Shown: positions 1-6,812 of the stretch, piece after piece | Layout of the letters: the number at the start of each line of letters is the position of its first letter | Numbering within the stretch: position 1 is the stretch's first letter | DNA from: Cyanobium sp. M55B138 | GTDB lineage: Bacteria; Cyanobacteriota; Cyanobacteriia; PCC-6307; Cyanobiaceae | DNA: 18,420 bases | NCBI GenBank assembly: GCA_018400215.1 | Contig: JAGYNF010000009.1 | Location: 1 to 18,420, forward strand | Direction of reading: 5' to 3' | Program-made: the position numbers and the translations under genes | Notes under the pieces: model-generated | Database searches by the model: none | What the model saw: only the letters and a program-made list of their open reading frames with translations | What the model was told of the DNA's origin: nothing

Positions 1-1
1 G

Positions 2-1117
2 CGGTTGGTGAACCAGGGCTACGTGGATCCAGACCGCTTTGAGCAAGTGCACTGGCGGCGCCTGCGTCAGAAAGCCCTGGAGCGCCCCATCCGCAGCTCC
101 AGCGACGCCTACGCGGCCATCGAAGCCATGCTCAGCCCCCTGGACGACCCCTACACCCGGTTGCTGCGACCCGAGGAATACGCAGCCCTGCGCTCCAGCA
201 CCCAGGGCACCGTGAGCGGGGTGGGGCTGCAACTGGGCCTGCGCGGCAGCGACCAGCGGGTGGTGGTGATTGCCCCGCTCGACGGCTCACCGGCGGCCGA
301 GGCGGAAATCACCAGTGGCGCCCCCCTGCTCACCGTGAATGGCCAGGCCACCGCCGAGCTGGGGCTGGAGCAGACCGCCGCGGCCCTGCGGGGTCCGAGC
401 GGCAGCACGGTGCTGGTGGAATGGCTTGACCGCGATGGCAACAACCGGGAGGAGGAGCTGGAACGGCGCCAGGTGGATCTGCGCCCGGTGCGCAGCAAGC
501 GACTGCGGGTTGGGGGCCACACCCTCGGGTACCTGCGCATCACCCAATTTGCTGAGTCCGTGCCGCAACAGGTGAAGGAAGCCCTCCAGGACCTGGAGGA
601 TCAGGCCATCGAGGGGCTGGTGCTCGATCTGCGCAACAACTCCGGCGGCCTGGTGAGCGCAGGCCTGGCCGTGGCCGATGCCCTGCTCGACAACCAAGCG
701 ATCGTGGAGACGCAGGATCGCGATGGCCTCAGCTCGCCCCAGCAGTCGGGGCCAGGGCGCCTCTACGACGGCCCGATGCTCACCCTGGTGAATGGCGGCA
801 CGGCCAGCGCCAGCGAAATTCTGGCCGGCGCCCTCCAGGACAACGGCCGCAGCCAGCTGGCCGGCAGCCGCACCTACGGCAAGGGATTGATCCAGACCCT
901 CATCTCCCTGAGCGACAGCAGCGGCCTGGCCGTGACCGTGGCCCGCTATCTCACCCCCAACGGCCGGGATATCCAGAACCAGGGCATCGAGCCCGATGCC
1001 CCCCTGGCAGCCCCCGAACCGCTCAATCCCGGCGGGGATGGCGACAGCTGGCTGGACCAGGCGGCCCGCCTGCTGGCCGCCCAACTCCCCCAACCCAGCG
1101 AACCCGCCGAAGACTGA
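2..1117 (+). CDS. ctpA: C-terminal processing peptidase (S41 family), 5' truncated by window edge
   Basis: Serine endopeptidase of the CtpA/Tsp family, which trims protein C-termini outside the cytoplasmic membrane; in cyanobacteria one member matures the D1 protein of photosystem II. The reading frame is open through the first base, so the N-terminus with its signal peptide lies outside the window. Counting from the TTG codon at 5, a PDZ domain spans about residues 68-145 and the S41 core follows. The motif GGTASASEI carries the likely catalytic Ser268, and YGKG carries the catalytic Lys293; the 25-residue spacing is that of the family. LDLRNNSGG is the usual core-strand motif. The stop is 4 bases before the HD-domain gene, so the two are probably co-transcribed. 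Cyanobacteria have several paralogues (ctpA, ctpB, ctpC), so the family is certain but the exact paralogue is not. Confidence 0.93.
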   Translation, partial: RLVNQGYVDPDRFEQVHWRRLRQKALERPIRSSSDAYAAIEAMLSPLDDPYTRLLRPEEYAALRSSTQGTVSGVGLQLGLRGSDQRVVVIAPLDGSPAAEAEITSGAPLLTVNGQATAELGLEQTAAALRGPSGSTVLVEWLDRDGNNREEELERRQVDLRPVRSKRLRVGGHTLGYLRITQFAESVPQQVKEALQDLEDQAIEGLVLDLRNNSGGLVSAGLAVADALLDNQAIVETQDRDGLSSPQQSGPGRLYDGPMLTLVNGGTASASEILAGALQDNGRSQLAGSRTYGKGLIQTLISLSDSSGLAVTVARYLTPNGRDIQNQGIEPDAPLAAPEPLNPGGDGDSWLDQAARLLAAQLPQPSEPAED

Positions 1118-1121
1118 AGCC

Positions 1122-2363
1122 ATGCGAGAGCGCGTGTATCACGATCCGCTGCATGGGGCCATCAGCCTCGATGGGCGGCAGCCGGCGGAAGCGCTGGCGA
1201 TCGAGCTGATCGACACCGTGCCCTTTCAACGGCTGCGGCGGATTCGCCAGCTCGGCCCGGCCTTCCTCACCTTCCACGGGGCGGAGTCGAGCCGCTTCAC
1301 CCACTCCCTGGGGGTGCTGGCCCTGGCCCGCCAGGCCCTGCTGCGGCTCGAGCGTCACCACCCCGAGCTGGGCGCCCACCGGGGCGTGCTCTATGCCGCG
1401 GCCCTGCTGCACGACGTGGGGCATGCCCCCCTCAGCCACACGGGCGAGGAGATGTATGGCCTCAAGCATGAGGTGTGGTCGGGTCGGCTGATCCGCCAGC
1501 ATCCCGCCCTGCGCCAGCCCCTGGAGGCCTATGGGGCCGGCACCGCCGATGCCGTGGCCGACCTGCTGGAGGGCAAGGGCTGCAGCTGCCCGGCGATCCA
1601 GGCCCTGGTGAGCAGCCAGCTCGACTGCGACCGGCTCGACTATCTGCTGCGCGACAGCTACAGCACCGGCACCAGCTATGGCCGCCTCGACCTGGAGCGG
1701 ATCCTGGCCGCCCTCACCCTGGCACCGGATGGTGGCCTGGCGATCCACCCCAAGGGCCTGATGGCGGTGGAGCACTACCTGGTGGTGCGCAACCTGATGT
1801 ACCGCAGCGTCTACAACCACCGGCTCAACGTGGTGTGCAACTGGCTGCTGAGCCGGGCCATCGCCATGGCCCGCCAGCTCGGCGCTGGGCGGGTGTGGGC
1901 CGATGGGGTGATGGCCCGGTGGCTCTGGCAGCCCGATGACCTAGACCTCGACACCTACCTGGCCAACGACGACATCCGCACCGGGTATCACCTGGAGCGC
2001 TGGCTGGAGGATGGCCCTGCGGAGCTGGCGGACCCCTGCGGGCGCCTGCTGGAACGCCGGCTGCTCAAGGCCACCACCGTGAGCCACCTGCCGCCGACCC
2101 AGCGCCTGGAATTGCTGGCCCAGGCCCAGCGACTGGCGGAGGCCCAGGGCTTCTGCAGCGAGGTGACCTGTGGCCTGCAACAGCACCAGAGCCGGGGATA
2201 TCACCCCTACAAGGGGGGGCTGCGGCTCTGGGATGGGGAGCGGCTGCAGGCGCTGGAGCAGCGCTCGGCCCTGGTGCAGAGCCTCACCGCACCGGTGGAG
2301 GGTGCCTGGCTGATCCACCCGGCCGAGGTGGCCCCTAAGTTGCGGCAGTTGATCAGCGGCTGA
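1122..2363 (+). CDS. HD-domain metal-dependent phosphohydrolase (413 aa)
   Basis: HD-superfamily hydrolase resembling dGTPase-like (SAMHD1/YdhJ-type) proteins, which cleave phosphate esters or nucleotides using a divalent metal. The metal-binding residues are visible: His61 in FTHSLGV, His97-Asp98 in LLHDVGHAPLSH, and an aspartate in the segment SSQLDCDRLDYLLRDS (about 165-179). The opening RVYHDPLHG, followed by an F-x-R-L-R-R-I-x-Q-L stretch, is typical of this subfamily. I chose the ATG at 1122 because the protein then begins with this conserved opening and lies 4 bases after the ctp stop; the frame stays open upstream but there it overlaps the protease. The gap to minC is 14 bases, suggesting a ctp-HD-minC operon. 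The substrate cannot be read from sequence. Confidence 0.92.
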   Translation: MRERVYHDPLHGAISLDGRQPAEALAIELIDTVPFQRLRRIRQLGPAFLTFHGAESSRFTHSLGVLALARQALLRLERHHPELGAHRGVLYAAALLHDVGHAPLSHTGEEMYGLKHEVWSGRLIRQHPALRQPLEAYGAGTADAVADLLEGKGCSCPAIQALVSSQLDCDRLDYLLRDSYSTGTSYGRLDLERILAALTLAPDGGLAIHPKGLMAVEHYLVVRNLMYRSVYNHRLNVVCNWLLSRAIAMARQLGAGRVWADGVMARWLWQPDDLDLDTYLANDDIRTGYHLERWLEDGPAELADPCGRLLERRLLKATTVSHLPPTQRLELLAQAQRLAEAQGFCSEVTCGLQQHQSRGYHPYKGGLRLWDGERLQALEQRSALVQSLTAPVEGAWLIHPAEVAPKLRQLISG

Positions 2364-2377
2364 GACCGACGGCAGCC

Positions 2378-3076
2378 ATGGGTGCAGAGGTGCGCAGCTC
2401 CGGCTGGGAGGGGGCCCCGGGGTGGCTGGTGTTGCCCGAGCCCCCCGCTGGGACCCCGGCGCGGGATCTGGTGGAGCAGGCCCTGGCCCAGCTCCCCACG
2501 ATGGCTGACCAGCCCTGCCCGGCCGCCCTGGCCCTGGCCGCCGGCAGCTGGCGGCTGGATGGGCGGGAATTGCGGGCTGTGGCCGAGCGCATGGCCAGCC
2601 ATGGGGTGTGCCTGGCTGGGGTCACCGGCCAGAACCCCCACACCCGGGTGGCCGCCGCCGCCCTGGGACTGCCCACCAACGCCCCGCTGCAGCCTGCGGA
2701 GCCCAGCGCCGCCGGGGCCGGGCCGGGCTCCTGTGGCTTCACCCTGCACCAGGGCACCCTGCGGGCGGGCGATCACCTGGAGGCGGAGGGCTCTCTGCTG
2801 GTGCTGGGCGACGTGAACCCCGGTGCTCGGGTGAGTGCTGCCGGCGACGTGCTGGTGTGGGGCCGGCTACGGGGATCGGCCCATGCCGGCTGCCATGGAG
2901 CGCGCTCCGCCCGGATCGTGGCCCTGCAACTGCGGCCGCTGCAGCTGCGCATTGCCGATGCGGTGGCCCGCGGGCCCGAGGATCTGCCGCCCGCCGGCCT
3001 GGCGGAGCAGGCCGTCCTGGTGGATGGGGTGATCCGCCTCGAAGCGGCCGACCCGATCTGGCCCCTCAGCGATTGA
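2378..3076 (+). CDS. minC: Septum site-determining protein MinC (232 aa)
   Basis: Inhibitor of FtsZ polymerisation that, recruited to the membrane by MinD, keeps the division ring at mid-cell. The C-terminal MinC domain is clear from about residue 118 onward. It has the beta-helix signature GDVNPGARVSAAGDVLVWG, followed by LRGSAHAG. The N-terminal FtsZ-inhibiting domain (about 1-105) is divergent and rich in Ala and Gly, as is common in picocyanobacteria. ATG at 2378 lies 14 bases after the HD gene. The last 11 bases overlap the convergent chrA-type gene on the other strand. Unusually, minD is not next: about 2.2 kb of opposite-strand genes intervene, so MinC and MinD cannot come from a simple shared transcript here. 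Confidence 0.94.
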   Translation: MGAEVRSSGWEGAPGWLVLPEPPAGTPARDLVEQALAQLPTMADQPCPAALALAAGSWRLDGRELRAVAERMASHGVCLAGVTGQNPHTRVAAAALGLPTNAPLQPAEPSAAGAGPGSCGFTLHQGTLRAGDHLEAEGSLLVLGDVNPGARVSAAGDVLVWGRLRGSAHAGCHGARSARIVALQLRPLQLRIADAVARGPEDLPPAGLAEQAVLVDGVIRLEAADPIWPLSD

Positions 3077-3668
3077 TCAGGCCGAAGGCCCCCAGCCCAC
3101 CGGCCACCGCCATGAACCAGAGCGGTGAGATCCGGGTGCGCAACATCAGCACGCACACCACACAGGACGCCACCACCCCAGCACCATCGGTGTCGGCACT
3201 GCGCAGAATCTTGAGACCCACGGCAAACAGGATGCCGAGGGTGATCGGCCCCATGGCCCGTTCAAAGGCCAGCCGCAGCGGAGATCGGGCCAGGCGCTTC
3301 CAGCTCAGGCAGGCCACCACCATCACCAGGGTGGAGGGCAGCAGGATGGCCAGCTCCGCCGCCACGGCACTCAGCAGGGCCCAGCCCGGCCCCTCCCGCC
3401 AGGCTGCCCCCAAACCGAGCAGGCCCACGATCATCGAACTGGGGCCCGGCGCCGCTTCAGCCAGGGCATAGAGGTCGGCGAACTGGCGGGCCGTGAGCCA
3501 GCAGTATTGATCCACCGCCAGGTGGTGGTATTCGGCCAGCAGGGTGTTGCCACCGCCCAGGGAGAAGAGCGACAGCGAGAGAAACTGGCCCATCACCTGC
3601 AACAAACGGCCCCCATCGGAGAGGCGCTCAGGCGTGCAGGCCGCCGCCAACCACAGGGAAGCACTCAT
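3066..3668 (-). CDS. chrA: Chromate transporter, short-chain ChrA subunit B (200 aa)
   Basis: Integral membrane protein of the CHR (chromate ion transporter) family, short single-domain type; family members export chromate and possibly sulfate-like oxyanions. The half-family motifs are present: SLGGGNTLLAEYHH near residue 38 (usual form FGGxx) and EAAPGPSSMIVG near residue 70. Several hydrophobic segments follow, and the protein ends in a membrane segment close to the C-terminus. Its ATG at 3668 overlaps the TGA of the upstream short ChrA gene as ATGA, so the two subunits should be made at matched levels. Short ChrA proteins typically work as pairs encoded side by side, which fits. The 3' end overlaps convergent minC by 11 bases. 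The substrate here is inferred from the family only. Confidence 0.88.
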   Translation of the reverse strand: MSASLWLAAACTPERLSDGGRLLQVMGQFLSLSLFSLGGGNTLLAEYHHLAVDQYCWLTARQFADLYALAEAAPGPSSMIVGLLGLGAAWREGPGWALLSAVAAELAILLPSTLVMVVACLSWKRLARSPLRLAFERAMGPITLGILFAVGLKILRSADTDGAGVVASCVVCVLMLRTRISPLWFMAVAGGLGAFGLINR

Positions 3669-4264
3669 GGCGCGGGGCGGGCGGAACGCGGCCAGTACCA
3701 GGCCATGGCCAGGGGGCCGCTCACCAGCACCACCGGCACCAACCGGGCATGGAACACGCTGAGGGCCACAAACACCGCGGCCGCCAGCGCCAGCGCCACG
3801 CCGTCTTTCCAGTACTGATCGAGAATTTTGAAGCCCATCGAGAGGGCCATGCCGGCGGCGGCCGCCACCACGCCGGCCAACACGCGGGCCACCGCCGGCA
3901 GCTCATGCACCTCGAAATACACCATGCCCAGGCCGAGCAACAAACTGAACGGCACCAGCAACATGCCGGCCAGGGCCACCCCAGCGCCCAGCACGCCGTG
4001 GAATTCGGTGCCGATGTAAACGGCCATGTTGATCTGATTGGGCCCGGGGAAGAGGCGCGCCACCGTGAGCCCGGTGAGGAACTGGTCGTTGCTCATCCAG
4101 CGGCGCTGCTCCACCACGATGCGCTGACTCCAGGCCGAGAGTCCGCCACCAAAGGCGGAGAGGGCGATCTGCAACATGCCCACAAACAGCTCGGGGAGGG
4201 AGGGCCTGGGGGCCAGCCCGGCCAATCGGCCCGGATCGGAGGGGGTCGGGCAGGGGTCAGTCAT
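3665..4264 (-). CDS. chrA: Chromate transporter, short-chain ChrA subunit A (199 aa)
   Basis: First of two adjacent short ChrA subunits. Near residue 37 is AFGGGLSAWSQRIVV, the family's FGG motif region. Near residue 72 is FPGPNQINMAVYIG, the PGP-N-x-A-V-Y-x-G signature of CHR proteins. About five to six hydrophobic segments follow. I place the start at the ATG at 4264: it overlaps the stop of the upstream PLD-type gene as ATGACTGA, the compact arrangement expected for coupled genes. The in-frame ATG at 4303 would overlap that gene by 47 bases and add a proline-rich stretch of no family likeness. The stop overlaps the start of subunit B as ATGA. A single full-length ChrA split by a frameshift is less likely, since each half has its own start and signature. 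Confidence 0.88.
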   Translation of the reverse strand: MTDPCPTPSDPGRLAGLAPRPSLPELFVGMLQIALSAFGGGLSAWSQRIVVEQRRWMSNDQFLTGLTVARLFPGPNQINMAVYIGTEFHGVLGAGVALAGMLLVPFSLLLGLGMVYFEVHELPAVARVLAGVVAAAAGMALSMGFKILDQYWKDGVALALAAAVFVALSVFHARLVPVVLVSGPLAMAWYWPRSARPAP

Positions 4265-5246
4265 GCACGAAATGGGGATCGGGGGGCAGCTCGCCGGCCT
4301 CATGCAGGGCCGGGTCTAGGGGGTCGGGGGCGTGGTAATCGCTGGCCTGATCCCAGTCAGCTTCGAAGGTGCGCCGCAGGCGCTTCACCACCTCGGGGGC
4401 ATCGGACTCGATCCCCAGCTCCCGGCGCAGATCAAAGGCGCTGCGATCGATGTTCATCGAACCGGTCTGGGCGTAGTGGTCGTCGACCAACACCAACTTG
4501 GCGTGGAGCTTGAGGTGCTTCTGGCGGCGCACCTTCACACCAAAACGCTCCATGATCCGAAGAGAGGAGAAGGTGTCGTAGATATCCCAGTCGGAGATGC
4601 CGTGCTTGCCGCCACAGAGGAAGCGCACCTTCACACCCCGCTCCCGGGCGGCAATGATCCGCTCCAGGATCACCGCATCCACGAATTTGGGGTGCTGGAT
4701 CCAGAGGCTGCTGCGGGCCATGTCAACGATGCGGGCCAACTGACCGCGGCTGTGGCGGTTGCTCCACACCAGCCCCACCGCCAGATCGGGGTGGAACTCC
4801 TCACGCCGCCAATCGGCCTCAAACCCAGCGATCACCTGGGCCACCACGGCCGGGTCCCGGCTCACCACGCCGTAGTCGCGGGTCTGGGTGAAATATTTGT
4901 CGGAGAGGTTGAAGCTGGCGATCAGGGCCGCTTCTTGGTCGATCACCAGCGACTTTTCATGGGTGACCGGAAAGGCTTCGCTGGTCCAGGCGGCGGCGAT
5001 CCCCCAGTCCTGCAGCTGGGCATAGGTGGCGTCGTTCCAACGGTCGCCCCCTGAGGTGTGGGGATTGAGCATCACCCGCACCAAAACCCCCCGCCGGTGG
5101 GCCCGCAGCAGAGCATCGAGAATGTCCTGGCTCTGCAACTTGAACTGCTTGAGCCGCAGCTCCCCCTGGGCCGTATCGATCAGCTCCACCACTGCCGTTG
5201 CGCCGTCGTCGGGCATCACCAGCAGGGATTGATGGGTGTGGGGCAC
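4257..5246 (-). CDS. Phospholipase D-superfamily protein with two HKD motifs (329 aa)
   Basis: Member of the PLD superfamily (phosphatidyltransferases, cardiolipin synthases, phospholipases and some nucleases). Two catalytic motifs are intact: His96-x-Lys98-x4-Asp103 with Asn113 in SFNLSDKYF, and His248-x-Lys250-x4-Asp255 with Asn265 in TGSMNID. The two halves therefore form one active site in a single chain, as in the family. There is no signal peptide or membrane segment at the N-terminus, unlike typical bacterial cardiolipin synthases with two N-terminal membrane helices, so it may act in the cytoplasm or peripherally at the membrane. It is first in a coupled minus-strand unit with the two ChrA genes and diverges from minD over 83 bases. 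Whether its substrate is lipid or nucleic acid cannot be told from sequence. Confidence 0.88.
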   Translation of the reverse strand: MPHTHQSLLVMPDDGATAVVELIDTAQGELRLKQFKLQSQDILDALLRAHRRGVLVRVMLNPHTSGGDRWNDATYAQLQDWGIAAAWTSEAFPVTHEKSLVIDQEAALIASFNLSDKYFTQTRDYGVVSRDPAVVAQVIAGFEADWRREEFHPDLAVGLVWSNRHSRGQLARIVDMARSSLWIQHPKFVDAVILERIIAARERGVKVRFLCGGKHGISDWDIYDTFSSLRIMERFGVKVRRQKHLKLHAKLVLVDDHYAQTGSMNIDRSAFDLRRELGIESDAPEVVKRLRRTFEADWDQASDYHAPDPLDPALHEAGELPPDPHFVHD

Positions 5247-5329
5247 GCCAAGACATTGGGCAGGACGAACCCGTTGTAGATGGCCCGCTGCTGGTTTGGC
5301 CTTAATCTGCTGGAACCACAGGTCAAGCC

Positions 5330-6148
5330 GTGACAGCCGCGTCCAGTCGCTTCATCCTGATCTGCTCAGGCAAGGGGGGCGTGGGGAAGACCACCCTCAC
5401 CGCCAACCTGGGCATTGCCCTGGCCAGACAAGGTGCCAGCACGGCGGTTTTGGATGCCGATTTTGGGCTGCGCAATCTCGATTTGCTGCTCGGCCTCGAG
5501 AACCGCATTGTCTACACAGCCCAGGAGGTGCTGGCCGGCAGTTGCCGCCTGGAGCAAGCGCTGGTGAAGCACAAGCAGGAACCCAACCTGGCCCTGCTGC
5601 CGGCGGGAAACCCCCGCATGCTCGACTGGCTCACCCCCGACGACATGCGCAAGGTGGCGCAGCTGGTGGGCGAGCAGTTCGACTACGTGCTGATCGACGC
5701 CCCGGCCGGCATTGAGGGGGGCTTTCGCAACGCCATGGCCGCAGCCCAGGAGGCGATTGTGGTGACGACCCCGGAGGTGTCGGCCGTGCGCGACGCCGAC
5801 CGGGTGATCGGCCTGCTCAACAGTGAGGGGGTGAAGCCGATCCAGCTGGTGCTCAACCGGGTGCGGCCCCGGATGATGGCCAATCAGGAGATGCTGGCGG
5901 TCGACGACGTGACCGACATCCTGGCCCTGCCCCTGCTGGGCCTGGTGCTGGAGGACGAACAGGTGATCGTGAGCACCAACCGGGGCGAGCCCCTCACCCT
6001 GAATGGCAGCAATTCCCCCGCCGCCCGGGCCTACACCAATGTGGCCCGCCGCCTGCTCGGTGAGGACGTTCCCCTGATCGATCCCAGCAAGGAACGGCAG
6101 GGATTGCGCGCCAAGATCGGACGCCTGATGAACACCAAGATCTTCTGA
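5330..6148 (+). CDS. minD: Septum site-determining ATPase MinD (272 aa)
   Basis: Membrane-cycling ATPase that binds MinC and MinE and positions the division block. The deviant Walker A motif [10 protein letters not shown] carries the signature Lys15 and the phosphate-binding Lys20. [12 protein letters not shown] and [12 protein letters not shown] are the switch and Walker B regions. The C-terminus (about 257-272, ending RLMNTKIF) is a basic-hydrophobic segment fitting the amphipathic membrane-targeting helix. The start is GTG at 5330: the product then starts a few residues before the first beta strand, as in other MinD proteins. No strong Shine-Dalgarno is visible. minE follows after 4 bases. 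Because minC lies 2.2 kb away behind opposite-strand genes, minDE needs its own promoter in the 83-base gap; I could not identify a convincing one. Confidence 0.97.
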   Translation: MTAASSRFILICSGKGGVGKTTLTANLGIALARQGASTAVLDADFGLRNLDLLLGLENRIVYTAQEVLAGSCRLEQALVKHKQEPNLALLPAGNPRMLDWLTPDDMRKVAQLVGEQFDYVLIDAPAGIEGGFRNAMAAAQEAIVVTTPEVSAVRDADRVIGLLNSEGVKPIQLVLNRVRPRMMANQEMLAVDDVTDILALPLLGLVLEDEQVIVSTNRGEPLTLNGSNSPAARAYTNVARRLLGEDVPLIDPSKERQGLRAKIGRLMNTKIF

Positions 6149-6152
6149 GCCG

Positions 6153-6440
6153 ATGACCCTGCGCGATGTGATCAACAAGCTGCTGGGCCGGCAAGCCGCC
6201 AGTGCAGACACCGCCAAGCAGCGCCTGCAGCTGGTGCTGGCCCACGACCGCAGCGACCTCAATCCGGAGCTGCTGGAACGGATGCGCCGCGAAATCCTCG
6301 AAGTGGTGAGCCGCTACGTGGAGATTGATCTGGAGGAGGGCGACGTGAGCCTGGCCACCGAGGATCGGGTCACCGCCCTGGTGGCCAACCTGCCGATCCG
6401 GCGGGCTCGCCCCCTGCCAGAGCCGGGCCTGCAGGCCTGA
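6153..6440 (+). CDS. minE: Cell division topological specificity factor MinE (95 aa)
   Basis: Small activator of MinD ATPase that sweeps MinCD away from mid-cell and so defines the division site. The sequence has the MinE form: an N-terminal stretch starting [12 protein letters not shown] that contacts membrane and MinD, then [21 protein letters not shown], cut here into the recognisable pieces [10 protein letters not shown] and the dimerisation part [13 protein letters not shown]. The length is normal. ATG at 6153 is 4 bases after minD, so the pair is one operon. The C-terminal tail is short and Pro/Arg-rich. Confidence 0.96.
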   Translation: MTLRDVINKLLGRQAASADTAKQRLQLVLAHDRSDLNPELLERMRREILEVVSRYVEIDLEEGDVSLATEDRVTALVANLPIRRARPLPEPGLQA

Positions 6441-6496
6441 GCACCGACACGGCCGGGGCCGCGGTGGCAACCCTGATCGGTAGTCACACCGACCCC

Positions 6497-6724
6497 ATGG
6501 CTTGCCCCCCCGCCACGATCACCCCCGCTGAGGCGCGCGTGCTCGGCGAATTGCGCCGCGGCCACAGCAATCGGGGCATTGCCAGCCAGCTGGTGCTCAG
6601 CATCCGCACGGTGGAGAGTCACATCTCCAACCTGCTGGCCAAGACTGGCTGCCAAAGCCGCACCCAGCTGTTGCTCTGGTCGTTGGCCCTCGCCCCCCAA
6701 GCGATAAGCTCCGCTGGGGAGTGA
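6497..6724 (+). CDS. Stand-alone LuxR/GerE-type helix-turn-helix protein (75 aa)
   Basis: Small DNA-binding protein consisting almost only of a LuxR-type HTH. The family motifs are visible: LTPAE-like ITPAEARVL, then GHSNRGIASQL, and the recognition-helix region VLSIRTVESHISNLLAKTG. There is no receiver or ligand-binding domain, so how it senses anything is unknown. I prefer ATG at 6497, which puts ITPAE within 10 residues of the N-terminus; an in-frame GTG at 6464 would add 11 residues. It lies downstream of minDE on the same strand and its stop is only 6 bases before tRNA-Thr, so one transcript may cover minD to the tRNA. The target genes cannot be deduced from sequence. Confidence 0.82.
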   Translation: MACPPATITPAEARVLGELRRGHSNRGIASQLVLSIRTVESHISNLLAKTGCQSRTQLLLWSLALAPQAISSAGE

Positions 6725-6730
6725 TCCCGT

Positions 6731-6802
6731 GCCGGCTTAGCTCAGCGGTAGAGCAGCGCTTTTGTAAAGCGAAGGCCATCGGTTCAAATCCGTTAGCCGG
6801 CT
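6731..6802 (+). tRNA. trnT-UGU: tRNA-Thr (anticodon UGU)
   Basis: A full cloverleaf of 72 bases. The acceptor stem is GCCGGCT with AGCCGGC and discriminator U. The D arm is GCTC/GAGC. The anticodon loop is TTTGTAA (6761-6767), reading UGU for threonine ACA. The T loop is TTCAAAT. The CCA end is not encoded. Two departures from ideal pairing appear: G27 faces A43 at the base of the anticodon stem (6756/6772), and U50 faces U64 in the T stem (6779/6793). The 5' end lies 6 bases after the HTH gene stop. A weak promoter-like pair (TTGGCC near 6683, TAAGCT near 6705) lies inside that gene, but read-through from minDE is also possible. Confidence 0.96.
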
Positions 6803-6812
6803 TGCTCCCCCC

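Noticed and set aside
3066..4264. A single full-length ChrA gene broken by a frameshift
   Set aside because: Both halves have an own ATG, an own FGG-type and PGP-type motif, and an ATGA overlap, which is the normal arrangement of paired short ChrA subunits.
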